Made by a program: the position numbers and the translations under genes | Shown: in pieces, positions 36,239 through 44,095 of the stretch | How positions within the stretch are numbered: position 1 is the stretch's first letter | How the letters are laid out: each line of letters opens with the position of its first letter | The notes under the pieces: generated by a model | What the model was told of the DNA's origin: nothing | Database searches by the model: none | Seen by the model: only the letters and a program-made list of their open reading frames with translations | NCBI GenBank assembly: GCA_019721075.1 | Contig: JAHEAD010000007.1 | Span: forward strand, 1 to 64,000 | Source: Candidatus Sysuiplasma jiujiangense | GTDB taxonomy: Archaea; Thermoplasmatota; Thermoplasmata; Sysuiplasmatales; Sysuiplasmataceae | Direction: 5' to 3' | DNA: 64,000 nt

Positions 36239-36649
36239 TCATTGCAGCCTTACATCTATACCCATGCATTGTATCTCCTCTCTCCTAATTCCGAATTCCT
36301 GATCAAGCGTGATTAATGTGCCAGCGCCTGTTTCAGAACAGGCAGCCAGATGCAAAAGATCCAGTGTTTTCATCCTGACAGAGAACGAAATCTCCGCCGC
36401 TCTCTTGAATACCTTGCCCATGTCAATACTCTTCAGCTCAAATCCAAGCCTGTCAAGGTACTGCACGTATGCTTCAATCTCCTCCTCCCGCAAGTTGGTA
36501 GTCTTCGCCATCACGGACCTCATTTCAAGGACTGTAACCATGGATATTGCCATTTCCTTTGACTCACGGGTCAGCCGCAACGCAGTATCGTGATTTATGT
36601 CTGCAGGATTGATGAGTGAAAGGACTACGTTCGTGTCGATATAGTCCAA
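36239..36649 (-). CDS. VapC-like PIN-domain toxin
   Basis: A 136-residue PIN-domain protein with all four expected acidic positions: Asp in YIDTN (residue 5), Glu in VLEMRS near 43, Asp in KTLDLLHLA near 97 and Asp in ITLDQEF near 115. VapC toxins are metal-dependent ribonucleases that cut tRNA or rRNA. The start is TTG 36649, just after the end of the antitoxin remnant (its tail reads KERE then TGA). The antitoxin upstream is broken, so the toxin must be silent, weak or controlled elsewhere. Confidence 0.8.
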   Translation of the reverse strand: MDYIDTNVVLSLINPADINHDTALRLTRESKEMAISMVTVLEMRSVMAKTTNLREEEIEAYVQYLDRLGFELKSIDMGKVFKRAAEISFSVRMKTLDLLHLAACSETGAGTLITLDQEFGIRREEIQCMGIDVRLQ

Positions 36650-36652
36650 TTC

Positions 36653-36904
36653 ACTCTCTCTCCTTCATCGACTGCACTGAGAGGTCGGCAGGAAGTTCCG
36701 GAAAGCCTTTTTACTGCCATCGTGAAAGCAGCTTCTCTGCCTTCTCCTTCTTCTCTCGACTTCCTCCCGCGCAACTCCTAGGCTTTTGAGCATTATGAAC
36801 CTGAGAGCATCGGCGCTGTTGTCGGCGAGATTGTATTTGATCAGTTTTTTGATAAGCAGAGAAGTGCTCTCGTCTATTCTCATAGCAATTACAGTTGTTT
36901 TCAT
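36653..36904 (-). pseudogene. Broken VapB-like ribbon-helix-helix antitoxin
   Basis: ATG 36904 opens a typical antitoxin N terminus (MKTTVIAMRIDES, then LIKKLIKYNLADNSADALR). After VAREE near 36765 the natural sequence continues in a different frame (EKKEKAEKLLSRW), meets a TAA, and resumes as KGFPELPADLSVQSMKERE up to the toxin start. One frameshift plus one nonsense codon therefore separate the parts. The unshifted frame ends in arginine-rich nonsense sequence at 36665. Confidence 0.65.
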
Positions 36905-37100
36905 TAGTTAACACATGATTTCATATGTATGTAACACTTGAGACACTTTGTAGCAGAACCCCGACATGAATCCCGTGGAACTCCTTGTCAACAGAAAGAT
37001 GTCTTCTTTTGTGCAGTGCAACAGATGCTACTACAGCACGGACGAACTCAGGGATGCAGGCAGCATGTTTCTTTGCAGATACAACAGTATCTGCGCATGA

Positions 37101-37352
37101 TCACTTGCGCTTCCTCTTCTTGTCCCTGACCCATCCGTACTCCTCGCTGCTCATGTCCGCCTCGCCCAAGTATGGACCCTCCGACATGGCCAGCGCGTTC
37201 ATGGCGTTCATTATGATATCGTAGACTCTGAGGCGATGGTCGAGATCCATGTCGCTGTACTGCTCGCATATCTCATCCCATATGAGTCTGAAGTAAGCTA
37301 TGTCGGGCTTTATCGCAATCCTTGCAGACTTTTCATCGCCATTCGCAGGCAT
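37101..37352 (-). CDS. Small conserved-looking hypothetical protein
   Basis: An 83-residue frame beginning MPANGDEKSARIAIK, acidic in the middle and ending in a basic run (RDKKRKRK). It is helical-looking, soluble and not recognised. No clear TATA or ribosome site was seen. It lies between the VapBC remnant and a membrane protein gene on the same strand. Confidence 0.45.
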   Translation of the reverse strand: MPANGDEKSARIAIKPDIAYFRLIWDEICEQYSDMDLDHRLRVYDIIMNAMNALAMSEGPYLGEADMSSEEYGWVRDKKRKRK

Positions 37353-37428
37353 ACCCTGCAGCTGGCTGTAATGCGGACACAGCGGCGCAACAGCGCTGTG
37401 ACAGGAAAGCTTTCATGTGAAAAACTGA

Positions 37429-38259
37429 TCAGTCACTCTTTAATTCAAAATTTTCGACTTCCTTCTGCAAATGTATGATTGACGCTGCCTGTGTTCCCGC
37501 ACCTGCCGCCTGCAATCCGCTGAAGTCTATTCTCAGACGTAACTCAGAATTCAACTCCGGATCTGCTTCGATAAATGCTGTCAGTCTCCTTTCCATGAGA
37601 ACGCCGAAGGCGGCCACCGCAAGGTAACAGGAGGGACCCACAATAATCAACTCCATCACTACAAGGAATAACAGGTCGTACGGTGTATTGAAAAGATAGA
37701 TGAGGGACAGTAGCAGCCCCGCTCCGGTGATGAACCTGACGGCGTTTGATCCAGGCGCAGTGACCAGCAACCTGTCACTGTCACAGATTCTCAGTCCTGC
37801 GTCATTCTTGACCCATGCCGGAATCAAAACGAACGGCAGACTTGCCAGAACAACCAGCGACAGGAAGACGAATGAAATCCATTCCGTGGTGAAGTTTTTC
37901 AGATCGCCTGGAAACAAAGGTTTGAGTGCAAATCTCATGATCGCTGCAGTAAGGCCAAAGACTGCGATTATAACAATGAGAGACCGCCTCCCGACTCTCG
38001 GCTCCGCAGGTTTGCCTTTCAGATATCGGGGAGGATGTCCCATCCTCAGATCCTTGCGTACGGATCTTGTAATCATCTTCGCAATTCCTTTCCGCCTGCT
38101 CCCGGCAATCACCCATACCAGCACAGGCAGCAAGGCAACGGCTGTAATGGCAATAGCTCCAGCCATCCCCATGGCCTCCGAAAACGCAAGGAATAACAGA
38201 ATCACGGCAATGATTGCCAGTGCCAGATGTATGCGAGCCGCTCCCCCTCTGCCGCGCAC
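37429..38259 (-). CDS. Multi-pass membrane protein of unknown function
   Basis: 276 residues starting at GTG 38259. Six hydrophobic segments are visible: LALAIIAVILLFLAF, IAITAVALLPVLVWVIAG, SLIVIIAVFGLTAAI, WISFVFLSLVVLASLPFVLI, FITGAGLLLSLIYLF and LLFLVVMELIIVGPSCYLA. A short basic loop and a polar C-terminal tail of 50 residues face the same or opposite sides. No transport family motif is recognised. Confidence 0.6.
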   Translation of the reverse strand: MRGRGGAARIHLALAIIAVILLFLAFSEAMGMAGAIAITAVALLPVLVWVIAGSRRKGIAKMITRSVRKDLRMGHPPRYLKGKPAEPRVGRRSLIVIIAVFGLTAAIMRFALKPLFPGDLKNFTTEWISFVFLSLVVLASLPFVLIPAWVKNDAGLRICDSDRLLVTAPGSNAVRFITGAGLLLSLIYLFNTPYDLLFLVVMELIIVGPSCYLAVAAFGVLMERRLTAFIEADPELNSELRLRIDFSGLQAAGAGTQAASIIHLQKEVENFELKSD

Positions 38260-38339
38260 ATGTTAGCATGTGTTGTCGAAGGTAAAAAACTTCCTACGAG
38301 CCGAAATTCTGCAACTCGGACCATTTATCACGGTTCGAT

Positions 38340-38979
38340 CGGTCCCGGGAGATGGAGTTGCACCCGGATCTGAGGTTCAATACAATTCTTACATCCGGGG
38401 TATTCTTCCTGTCAAACATGTCATCTGCAATTTACCAAAGGGAAAGTTGCAGTACGTGATTTGTATTACTTTGCCGATTTTGTGAAAGATTAGACTGTCA
38501 CGCCAATCATAGTTGATCTTGACGGTGGAGTGATCGTCGCTTCAGCCGTCACATTCACCGAATTACATGCGCGCTGGCAATACGATGAATGCGGTCTGCC
38601 CGCTGGCAAACACTGGAATGCGACGGTTGACAGGGTTACACACACATCCACCACGCCGTGCATCAACATCACGGAAACAAATGGCGCATACCAGGCATCT
38701 GCAGCAGCACCAGGTTACACTTCATCCGCTGTCTGCAACATAACAGCAGTACCCGGCCCATACGCAACATTCACGGTGCAGTTCAGCAGGGCTTTGACAG
38801 CACAGCTGTCATCTCCCTCTACCGCCACAATGAAAGAGGGCATCGGCATAAGTACAGTCGTCGGAACGATTGCAGGCGCACGGGCAAACATATTCGTCGT
38901 CACCGCAATCAGGAAAACAAGGAAGGTGCCTGAATGGGCGCGCCTAAAAAAACAGGTCCGTTTACAGGCAGGCGTTTGA
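38340..38979 (+). pseudogene. Decayed C terminus of a secreted surface protein
   Basis: Frames read NLPKGKLQYVI (about 38430), then, after a stop and frame change, VTFTELHARWQYDECGLPAG and further Ig-like sequence, ending in a broken membrane anchor and a basic tail (IRKTRK). The same VTFxETGLPAG-type module occurs near the C terminus of the kumamolisin-like protein (SFEETGLAAGQSWTVTF). It is therefore a remnant of a protease-like or cell-surface protein. It ends two bases before the convergent glycoside-hydrolase-like gene. Confidence 0.5.
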
Positions 38980-38981
38980 TG

Positions 38982-40094
38982 CTACGCGGGTAATCCGTAC
39001 AGAGTGGCAAGGGACTGGAATTCATAGAAGACAGGCTGCCTCAGGTTGTAATTGCTTATTATATCGGTTGAGTTGGTGTTCCATGTGTAGGAGGAGAAGA
39101 AGTCGGTGTAGAAAGGAAGGACCGCGCTTGCATTGATCTTGAGTGCGAAATAATACAGCACCTGCATCCATTCCCTGTCCAGCATAGCCCTCGAGGGATT
39201 GTGTATATACTTGCCGTCGCCGCTCCATGCTTCCGCTATCCACACGGCCTTTCCTCCGTTGCCGTTCTGAGTCAGGAATTTCATTGTGCCATAGAAACCC
39301 TGGGTGTCGTATATGTCGAAACCAATGAAGTCAAGAGAAGGTATCTTCTCCACAAGCTGCAGATAGCGAACCTCGAATGAAACCTTTCCCTGGTAGTAGG
39401 AACTGTTGTAAAGATCATATGCCGCCACTGAAACACCGACAATCGTCTGTGGAGAGACGCTCTTGACAGCGTTGATAAGAGAGACGGTGAGATTGCTCCA
39501 GTCATACGGACTGTGAACAAGCGGGTTGGTAAGGGCATCCGAAATCATGGGGAAATACCAGCCAGGTTCCTTCACAACAATATATGCATAAGGATGATAG
39601 AGACTGGCAAGCGTCCTGACCCTTTGTATCCACTGCTGCTTGAAGTCGGTCCAGTTCAGCTGGCCTCCGCTCCTGTATGTCTCAGATGAGGCATCGGCAA
39701 TTATCAGTGCCTTTCCGGACGACTTGACAAGGTTCACCGCACTTGTAATTTCGCTGATAATGGCCGTGTTGTTGGTTAGCCATGGTCCATAGCCGATGTC
39801 TATGCGTATCGCTGAAACATTGGATGACAGAAGCATTTTTATGTCAGCTGCCTGGACCTGCATTGTGTTGTAACTTTTAATGCCGTAAGAAGACCTGAGC
39901 GCTGTGGCGCCAAAAATCAGAGACCCGTTTGAAGACGGTTTCCAGTTGATGAGTTGCCGGTTCAGCCACTGGGTGGTTATAGACCCTGATCCGGGGCTCC
40001 TGTTCAGTTCCACGAAGGCCACAGAGACAGTTGCGCTCAGGAGTATGGCAAAGGCTGCAACTGCGAAAATGATGCGCCTTCTTCTCATTCGCAC
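38982..40094 (-). CDS. Secreted glycoside-hydrolase-like TIM-barrel protein (GH5-like)
   Basis: 370 residues. A basic N terminus (MRMRRRR) and hydrophobic IIFAVAAFAILLSATVSVAF form a signal peptide or anchor. The remaining sequence has the alternating pattern of a TIM barrel. Two Glu positions fit a retaining glycosidase of clan A: IVVKEPGWY near 178 (acid/base) and WIAEAWSGDG near 287 (nucleophile), with DFIGFDIYDTQGF in between. A TATA-like GATATATTAATT at 40119-40130 lies about 27 bases upstream of the ATG. Substrate unknown; clan assignment is by motif only. Confidence 0.6.
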   Translation of the reverse strand: MRMRRRRIIFAVAAFAILLSATVSVAFVELNRSPGSGSITTQWLNRQLINWKPSSNGSLIFGATALRSSYGIKSYNTMQVQAADIKMLLSSNVSAIRIDIGYGPWLTNNTAIISEITSAVNLVKSSGKALIIADASSETYRSGGQLNWTDFKQQWIQRVRTLASLYHPYAYIVVKEPGWYFPMISDALTNPLVHSPYDWSNLTVSLINAVKSVSPQTIVGVSVAAYDLYNSSYYQGKVSFEVRYLQLVEKIPSLDFIGFDIYDTQGFYGTMKFLTQNGNGGKAVWIAEAWSGDGKYIHNPSRAMLDREWMQVLYYFALKINASAVLPFYTDFFSSYTWNTNSTDIISNYNLRQPVFYEFQSLATLYGLPA

Positions 40095-40130
40095 TAAAAC
40101 CGTGGTATGTTTTTAATTAATATATCGTCC

Positions 40131-40980
40131 AGAAAATCAAAAAAGGACCCGGGTGAGATGCTACGCTTTCCGCAGCTTTACAATATAAACATCAGTATCA
40201 ATGGTGACAATCAGGCACTGGAAGCACAGGTGAAGATGCTCAAGGCGACGAGTATTCCTTCGGGCCCTGGCAACAGGCAATTTACAGAACGATTCCGAAT
40301 TCTCGAGGTTCACACAGATGCCGGAGAGGTTAATGGGAAAACTGCAGCAGGTATTACGGCCCGGCGAGAGTGTGCGGTTTGCACTTAGGGGCATGGGCAT
40401 GTCACATTTCCAGGGAGGAAATTTTGCAGGAAACTTCAGGTCTCCCAGCAGAGGCGACGGGAGTTCGCATGTCGGCCATCCCTGATTACCTATAACAGAC
40501 AGAAGACTGCCTCTCGTTTCCACCGGACTGGTTTCGTTCGAGTCAATGTCCGTCAATGTCCTTTACATGGGACCGGCTCAATTCCATTGAACTCCGGCAG
40601 GACATTATGGACGGCCATGTGATCATAACAGGCATGTCAACCGCAGAAAACCGGACATTCCGGAAGAAGGTGGGACCCCTTACACTGCAGGCAGTTCAGT
40701 TGTCGATATTGTTCAGTTTCACACGTGAAAGAGCAATAACTTCATCAGGAAGGCAGATGCCAAGAAGGGAGCAACGCGGGCATTTGGGGCTGTCAACAAG
40801 CGGAGGCGGAATGGCAGAGCAGTCTGCAGTATGCTTATTCCTGCATGCGGACAGGACAGGATCGGCGTGACACCACACCCGGTCCATTCGTTGATCGGTA
40901 GAATTCACATGGGGCGATATGATGCAGACTCTAGGCTGTTGGGACGCCTTCACAGCCAGTAAGCACCATAGACGCAGGCA
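40131..40980. other. About 850 bp with no supportable gene
   Basis: Frames at 40161-40556 (-), 40556-40870 (+) and 40696-41313 (-) overlap each other. The last also crosses the vapB promoter and gene on the opposite strand. None has a family signature. Probably decayed sequence. Confidence 0.4.
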
Positions 40981-40987
40981 CCATCTG

Positions 40988-41010
40988 CATATATTTCTAT
41001 ATTGATATAG
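40988..41010 (+). promoter_or_regulatory. vapB promoter with 14-bp palindromic operator
   Basis: TATA-like CATATATTT (40988-40996) lies about 27 bases upstream of the ATG at 41017. CTATATTGATATAG (40997-41010) is a palindrome of two 6-base arms placed between the TATA box and the start, as expected for toxin-antitoxin autoregulation. Confidence 0.55.
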
Positions 41011-41016
41011 TGCTAT

Positions 41017-41217
41017 ATGAGTGAAAAAACAACCCTTCTCGCTTCCAAGACTACAAAACAATATCTTGAGCTTGTAAAAGACGAGACAGGGCTGCAGAGT
41101 TACGATGAGGTTATTGACTTCCTGCTCAAGACTTCGAAACGTTTGGCAGGCAGCGAGAAAGGCAGACTTCCCAAGTTGAAGACCTTCAGGAGGGAAGAAG
41201 GTTACCGCACTCTTTGA
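41017..41217 (+). CDS. VapB-like antitoxin
   Basis: A 66-residue protein with an AbrB/RHH-like antitoxin layout: TTLLASKTTKQYLELVKDETG, then YDEVIDFLLKTSKRL and a polar tail ending FRREEGYRTL. It starts leaderless at ATG 41017. The stop TGA at 41215-41217 overlaps the toxin gene, and the last sense codon is CTT, so the end of the gene reads CTT TGA. Confidence 0.7.
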   Translation: MSEKTTLLASKTTKQYLELVKDETGLQSYDEVIDFLLKTSKRLAGSEKGRLPKLKTFRREEGYRTL

Positions 41218-41576
41218 TAGTTCAGTCTGGATTGAATACTGGAAGGGCGGCGGATATGCCGGATGCGGCAGCCCAGTATATTGAAGGAAATGAAAGAGCA
41301 CTTGCGCCAACAATTAATGTGGGTGAAGTTCATAATTGGATAGCAAGAACATATGGTGAAGAAGAGGCAAATGAGAGAGTTGCCTCAATTGAGAGAAGAT
41401 GCCATTTGCTTCCGGTGTCAAAGGAAATTGCGATTGACGGATCCAGACTTAAACAGAAATATGGTCTCTCTATCGCAGACTGCCTGATTCTCTCCACAGC
41501 TTACAGATATTCGGCCACGGTCATTACTGGCGATTCCGACTTCGAGAAAATCGATAATGTGGTCGTGCTGAAGTAG
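41201..41576 (+). pseudogene. VapC-like PIN toxin with shifted N terminus
   Basis: The PIN N terminus, with the first catalytic Asp, is encoded in one frame from 41201 (VTALFDSSVWIEYWKGG). The remainder (INVGEVHNWIARTYG, LSIADCLILSTAY, VITGDSDFEKID) is in the next frame, to 41576. The frame change lies near 41250 in a GGGCGGCGG run. The first part has no ATG, GTG or TTG of its own in frame. The open frame alone could start at TTG 41214 but would lack the first catalytic Asp. It may be a decayed gene, a sequencing error, or a gene that needs ribosomal frameshifting. Confidence 0.65.
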
Positions 41577-41690
41577 TGTTAAGTGTTGTGGTCAATATAA
41601 TGATTTGAATCGGAGAAGAGACCGGTGTACAGCGACTATACTAACGGCCAATGATAAAATAGATATGATGACCGTTATAAGTGAGCGAAA

Positions 41691-42297
41691 TTGAATCAGA
41701 AGCAGTCCCAAAGAGTTGCGTGTTTTCTGCCGAAAACCAGGGCAGAACTGCCCTATCTTCTGTATTTTCTTGTTGAAATTGCAGTGTTCCTTGCTGTCAA
41801 TATTCCTACAGGTACCCTCAGTTTTGCCTTCAAAGCAGCCAGCAACTCCGCTCAATCAGGATACACTTTTCCCTCTGACCTATTCCCTTGCAATATTTTC
41901 ATTTCTGCTTTCACTTTACTGGTTCAGGCATGAGGGCATTCTTGCGCTGCCTTATGCGATCGGAATCCCCTTCCTGTGGGTAATATTCTTTGAGATCCTG
42001 TGGCAGAATTCCTTCGTTTTCTTTGGAACACTGAATGACAGCCTGACGAATGAAGTGGTGCTTCTGAGCTGGCTTTTACCAGGCACAGCATCCTTTCCTG
42101 AGTGGAGGATGGACAGAATATCTCTGATCGCCTTCCTTACCTTTTCAGCAGGCTGGGTCTACTGGTTTGCAAGCGGTTACCTGCAGATGCCTTCAGCTGC
42201 CGGATATCTGTTTAATATTCCGCTGAAAATAGGTGCGTTCCTAGCTGTGCTGATACTGGTCATGCCCAGAAAGAGGCCATTGCACATTGAGAATTGA
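41691..42297 (+). pseudogene. Small multi-pass membrane protein with an internal frameshift
   Basis: A TTG-started frame at 41691 gives MNQKQSQRVACFLPK, then a membrane segment (LPYLLYFLVEIAVFLAV) and stays open to 41933. Typical membrane-protein sequence then continues in the other frame (TYSLAIFSFLLSLYWF, LPYAIGIPFLWVIFFEILW, LIAFLTFSAGWVYWFASGY, AFLAVLILVMPRKRPL) up to 42297. The switch lies near 41820-41850. Read together it would be about 200 residues with five or six membrane segments. Family unknown. Confidence 0.5.
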
Positions 42298-42538
42298 ATT
42301 CTTGTTCGCAACCGGCGCAAACCGCTTTCAAGAAGGCTCCATGAAGCCCGTACTCCTCTACGAGCTGATACAGGCTGCGAAAATTGAATTTCAGGGCAAA
42401 GATACTTTTTCATGATTGCCTGAAGAATCCATTACTGCAAACCCGTGATTTTGAAGTAGTCTCACTTTTGGCAGTCGGGCCGGATAACGCTTCATATCGA
42501 TGATGCGTAGGGAATATTGCTACCTGCCACAAAATTCT

Positions 42539-42660
42539 TAGTGGCGTGTTCGAAAACTTGTGGTCTGGATTCCATGTATTCCACTTCGGCGGTAAAAGAG
42601 GCTATTCCTTTCTTGTGCCTTCTTCAATGTCTGTGTTGCACTCACCAAAATGCGGAAGTG
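42539..42660 (-). mobile_element. IS630-like element end (short remnant)
   Basis: TAGTGGCGTGTTCGAAAAC at 42539 matches the end of the IS630-like remnant at 35616, and GGATTCC follows at the same spacing. Inside it, only a short stretch resembling the transposase C-terminal tail remains. Confidence 0.5.
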
Positions 42661-42694
42661 CGCTATGGATCAACACTTTTTCGAGATTAGGCAA

Positions 42695-42707
42695 TATTTA
42701 ATATAAG
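42695..42707 (+). promoter_or_regulatory. TATA-like box of the AbiE-like pair
   Basis: TATTTAATATAAG at 42695-42707 is centred about 26 bases upstream of the ATG at 42726, which fits a leaderless start. Confidence 0.55.
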
Positions 42708-42725
42708 TTCCGCTAATTTAGGATT

Positions 42726-43289
42726 ATGAGCCTGACCTACTATGACATCATTACTCTGACATTCGGGGAATCAGAATTCACTTCCGATGAACTGGCTGCA
42801 AGGACCGGCAGCACGAGGGCTCCAAAGCTTCTGAATGAGCTCAAGATGAGGGGCTATGTCATGAGGACGGCGAGAGGCAGATACCGGGCGTTGAAGCCCT
42901 CTGAAAGGCCCGACCTCCGCGAAAATGAGTGGAACAGGGCGAGGAAGATCATACTTGCAGGCCCTGAGCCCAAAGCATGGACCGGTACCAGTGCGGTAGA
43001 GTTATGGACCGGCATGAGATACTGTCTTGCTCCGTCTGTTTATCTCAGGGAATTTCATATTGCCATTCCCGAAGGCAGAAGTTCAATGTGGAAGAACTAC
43101 CTCAGGTCGCATGGTGTTCCAACAGGCGGAAAGAGGAAGATTGGTGTCATTGTAAAACTCTACCCTTCAAGGAACCTGCGAATAGAACACCTTCTTGGAG
43201 AACCGGTGATTTCCAGGGAAGAGACCGTCAGGATAATAAGAGAGCATCCCTCGGTGTATGCCTCTGCAGAAGGTCTGCTGATTTCATGA
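42726..43289 (+). CDS. AbiEi-like antitoxin / winged-HTH regulator
   Basis: A 187-residue protein. Residues 5-60 form a winged helix (FTSDELAARTGSTRAPKLLNEL, then GYVMRTARGRYRAL). The rest (about 65-187) resembles the C-terminal part of AbiEi-type proteins, with an arginine-rich REFHIAIPEGRSS region. Its stop overlaps the start of a nucleotidyltransferase gene by four bases (ATGA). This arrangement is typical of AbiE-type (type IV) toxin-antitoxin or abortive-infection pairs. Assignment is from layout and partner. Confidence 0.6.
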   Translation: MSLTYYDIITLTFGESEFTSDELAARTGSTRAPKLLNELKMRGYVMRTARGRYRALKPSERPDLRENEWNRARKIILAGPEPKAWTGTSAVELWTGMRYCLAPSVYLREFHIAIPEGRSSMWKNYLRSHGVPTGGKRKIGVIVKLYPSRNLRIEHLLGEPVISREETVRIIREHPSVYASAEGLLIS

Positions 43290-43990
43290 TGCCCGCTGGC
43301 AGAGAAAGGAGAATCGTTTCCGTGCTCGACGGCTGGCCATTCAGCGATGACCAGGCGGTTATAGGAGGATATGCTGTCGCCGCCTATGGTCCGGCGAGGT
43401 ATTCACAGGACCTTGATGTCGTCGTCTCCAGAGCTTCGCTTGAAGGGGTGAAAGAATGGCTGAGGTCGGAGGGGTTTGAGTTCAGAAAAGGTTCATCGGT
43501 GCAACCGGGTTCGGATGCATTGTTCTTACGCGGAACTGACGGTCAGGCAACAGTTGACATTTTGTCCGGAGCAGTTGTGGACAGGGAAGTGAAGGTGAAA
43601 ATACCGGACATCTGGATAATAGAAAAATCAAGGAAAACACGTCTCATTTTAATGTCCAGTTCCACACAGCATGAAGTTCCAATTGCCAGGCCTGAGGCAA
43701 TATGGGCGCTGAAGCTTCAGGCAGGAAGGGATCAGGATATCGGAGACCTTTTCTCGATTAGCCGTCACTCCATCGATGCTTCGGAAATCATATCTCTTTT
43801 CAGACTGCTGAGGTCGAAAACGCTGTCAGACAGGCTGGAGAAAGTCAGAGGCAAATTGCATGAGCCGAAGTTGTACGAGGATTCAATTTCAAGGCTTGGC
43901 AGAGGAAAACCAGCCGATAAGCGGAACAGGAAGGACTGGTCAAACTTCGTTTCACTTGCGATCCGCATAATTGACAGCAGTATGCCTTGA
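43286..43990 (+). CDS. AbiEii-like nucleotidyltransferase (putative toxin)
   Basis: 234 residues starting at ATG 43286; a second ATG follows directly. The open frame extends upstream to 42977 but only through the partner gene. The nucleotidyltransferase signature is clear: IGGYAVAAYGPARYSQDLDVVV (GG, S and DxD) near residue 24-45. A third acidic position may be in ATVDILSG near 92. RPEAIWALKLQAGRDQDIGDL near 140 matches the minimal nucleotidyltransferase/AbiEii C-terminal pattern. AbiEii toxins modify tRNA or nucleotides. The partner upstream would be the antitoxin and repressor. Confidence 0.7.
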   Translation: MMPAGRERRIVSVLDGWPFSDDQAVIGGYAVAAYGPARYSQDLDVVVSRASLEGVKEWLRSEGFEFRKGSSVQPGSDALFLRGTDGQATVDILSGAVVDREVKVKIPDIWIIEKSRKTRLILMSSSTQHEVPIARPEAIWALKLQAGRDQDIGDLFSISRHSIDASEIISLFRLLRSKTLSDRLEKVRGKLHEPKLYEDSISRLGRGKPADKRNRKDWSNFVSLAIRIIDSSMP

Positions 43991-44095
43991 CTTTTCTATG
44001 TACCTGTGCTTCCGTTGTAGCGTGTCAGGGAGCAGGATTCCAGGTTCCCTGCCAGTCGAAAGTTTCGTAGTTTATATGCTGCTCTGTGCCGTCAC

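Noticed and set aside
40696-41313. A 205-codon minus frame
   Set aside because: It runs antisense through vapB and its promoter, has no family signature and no start signals.
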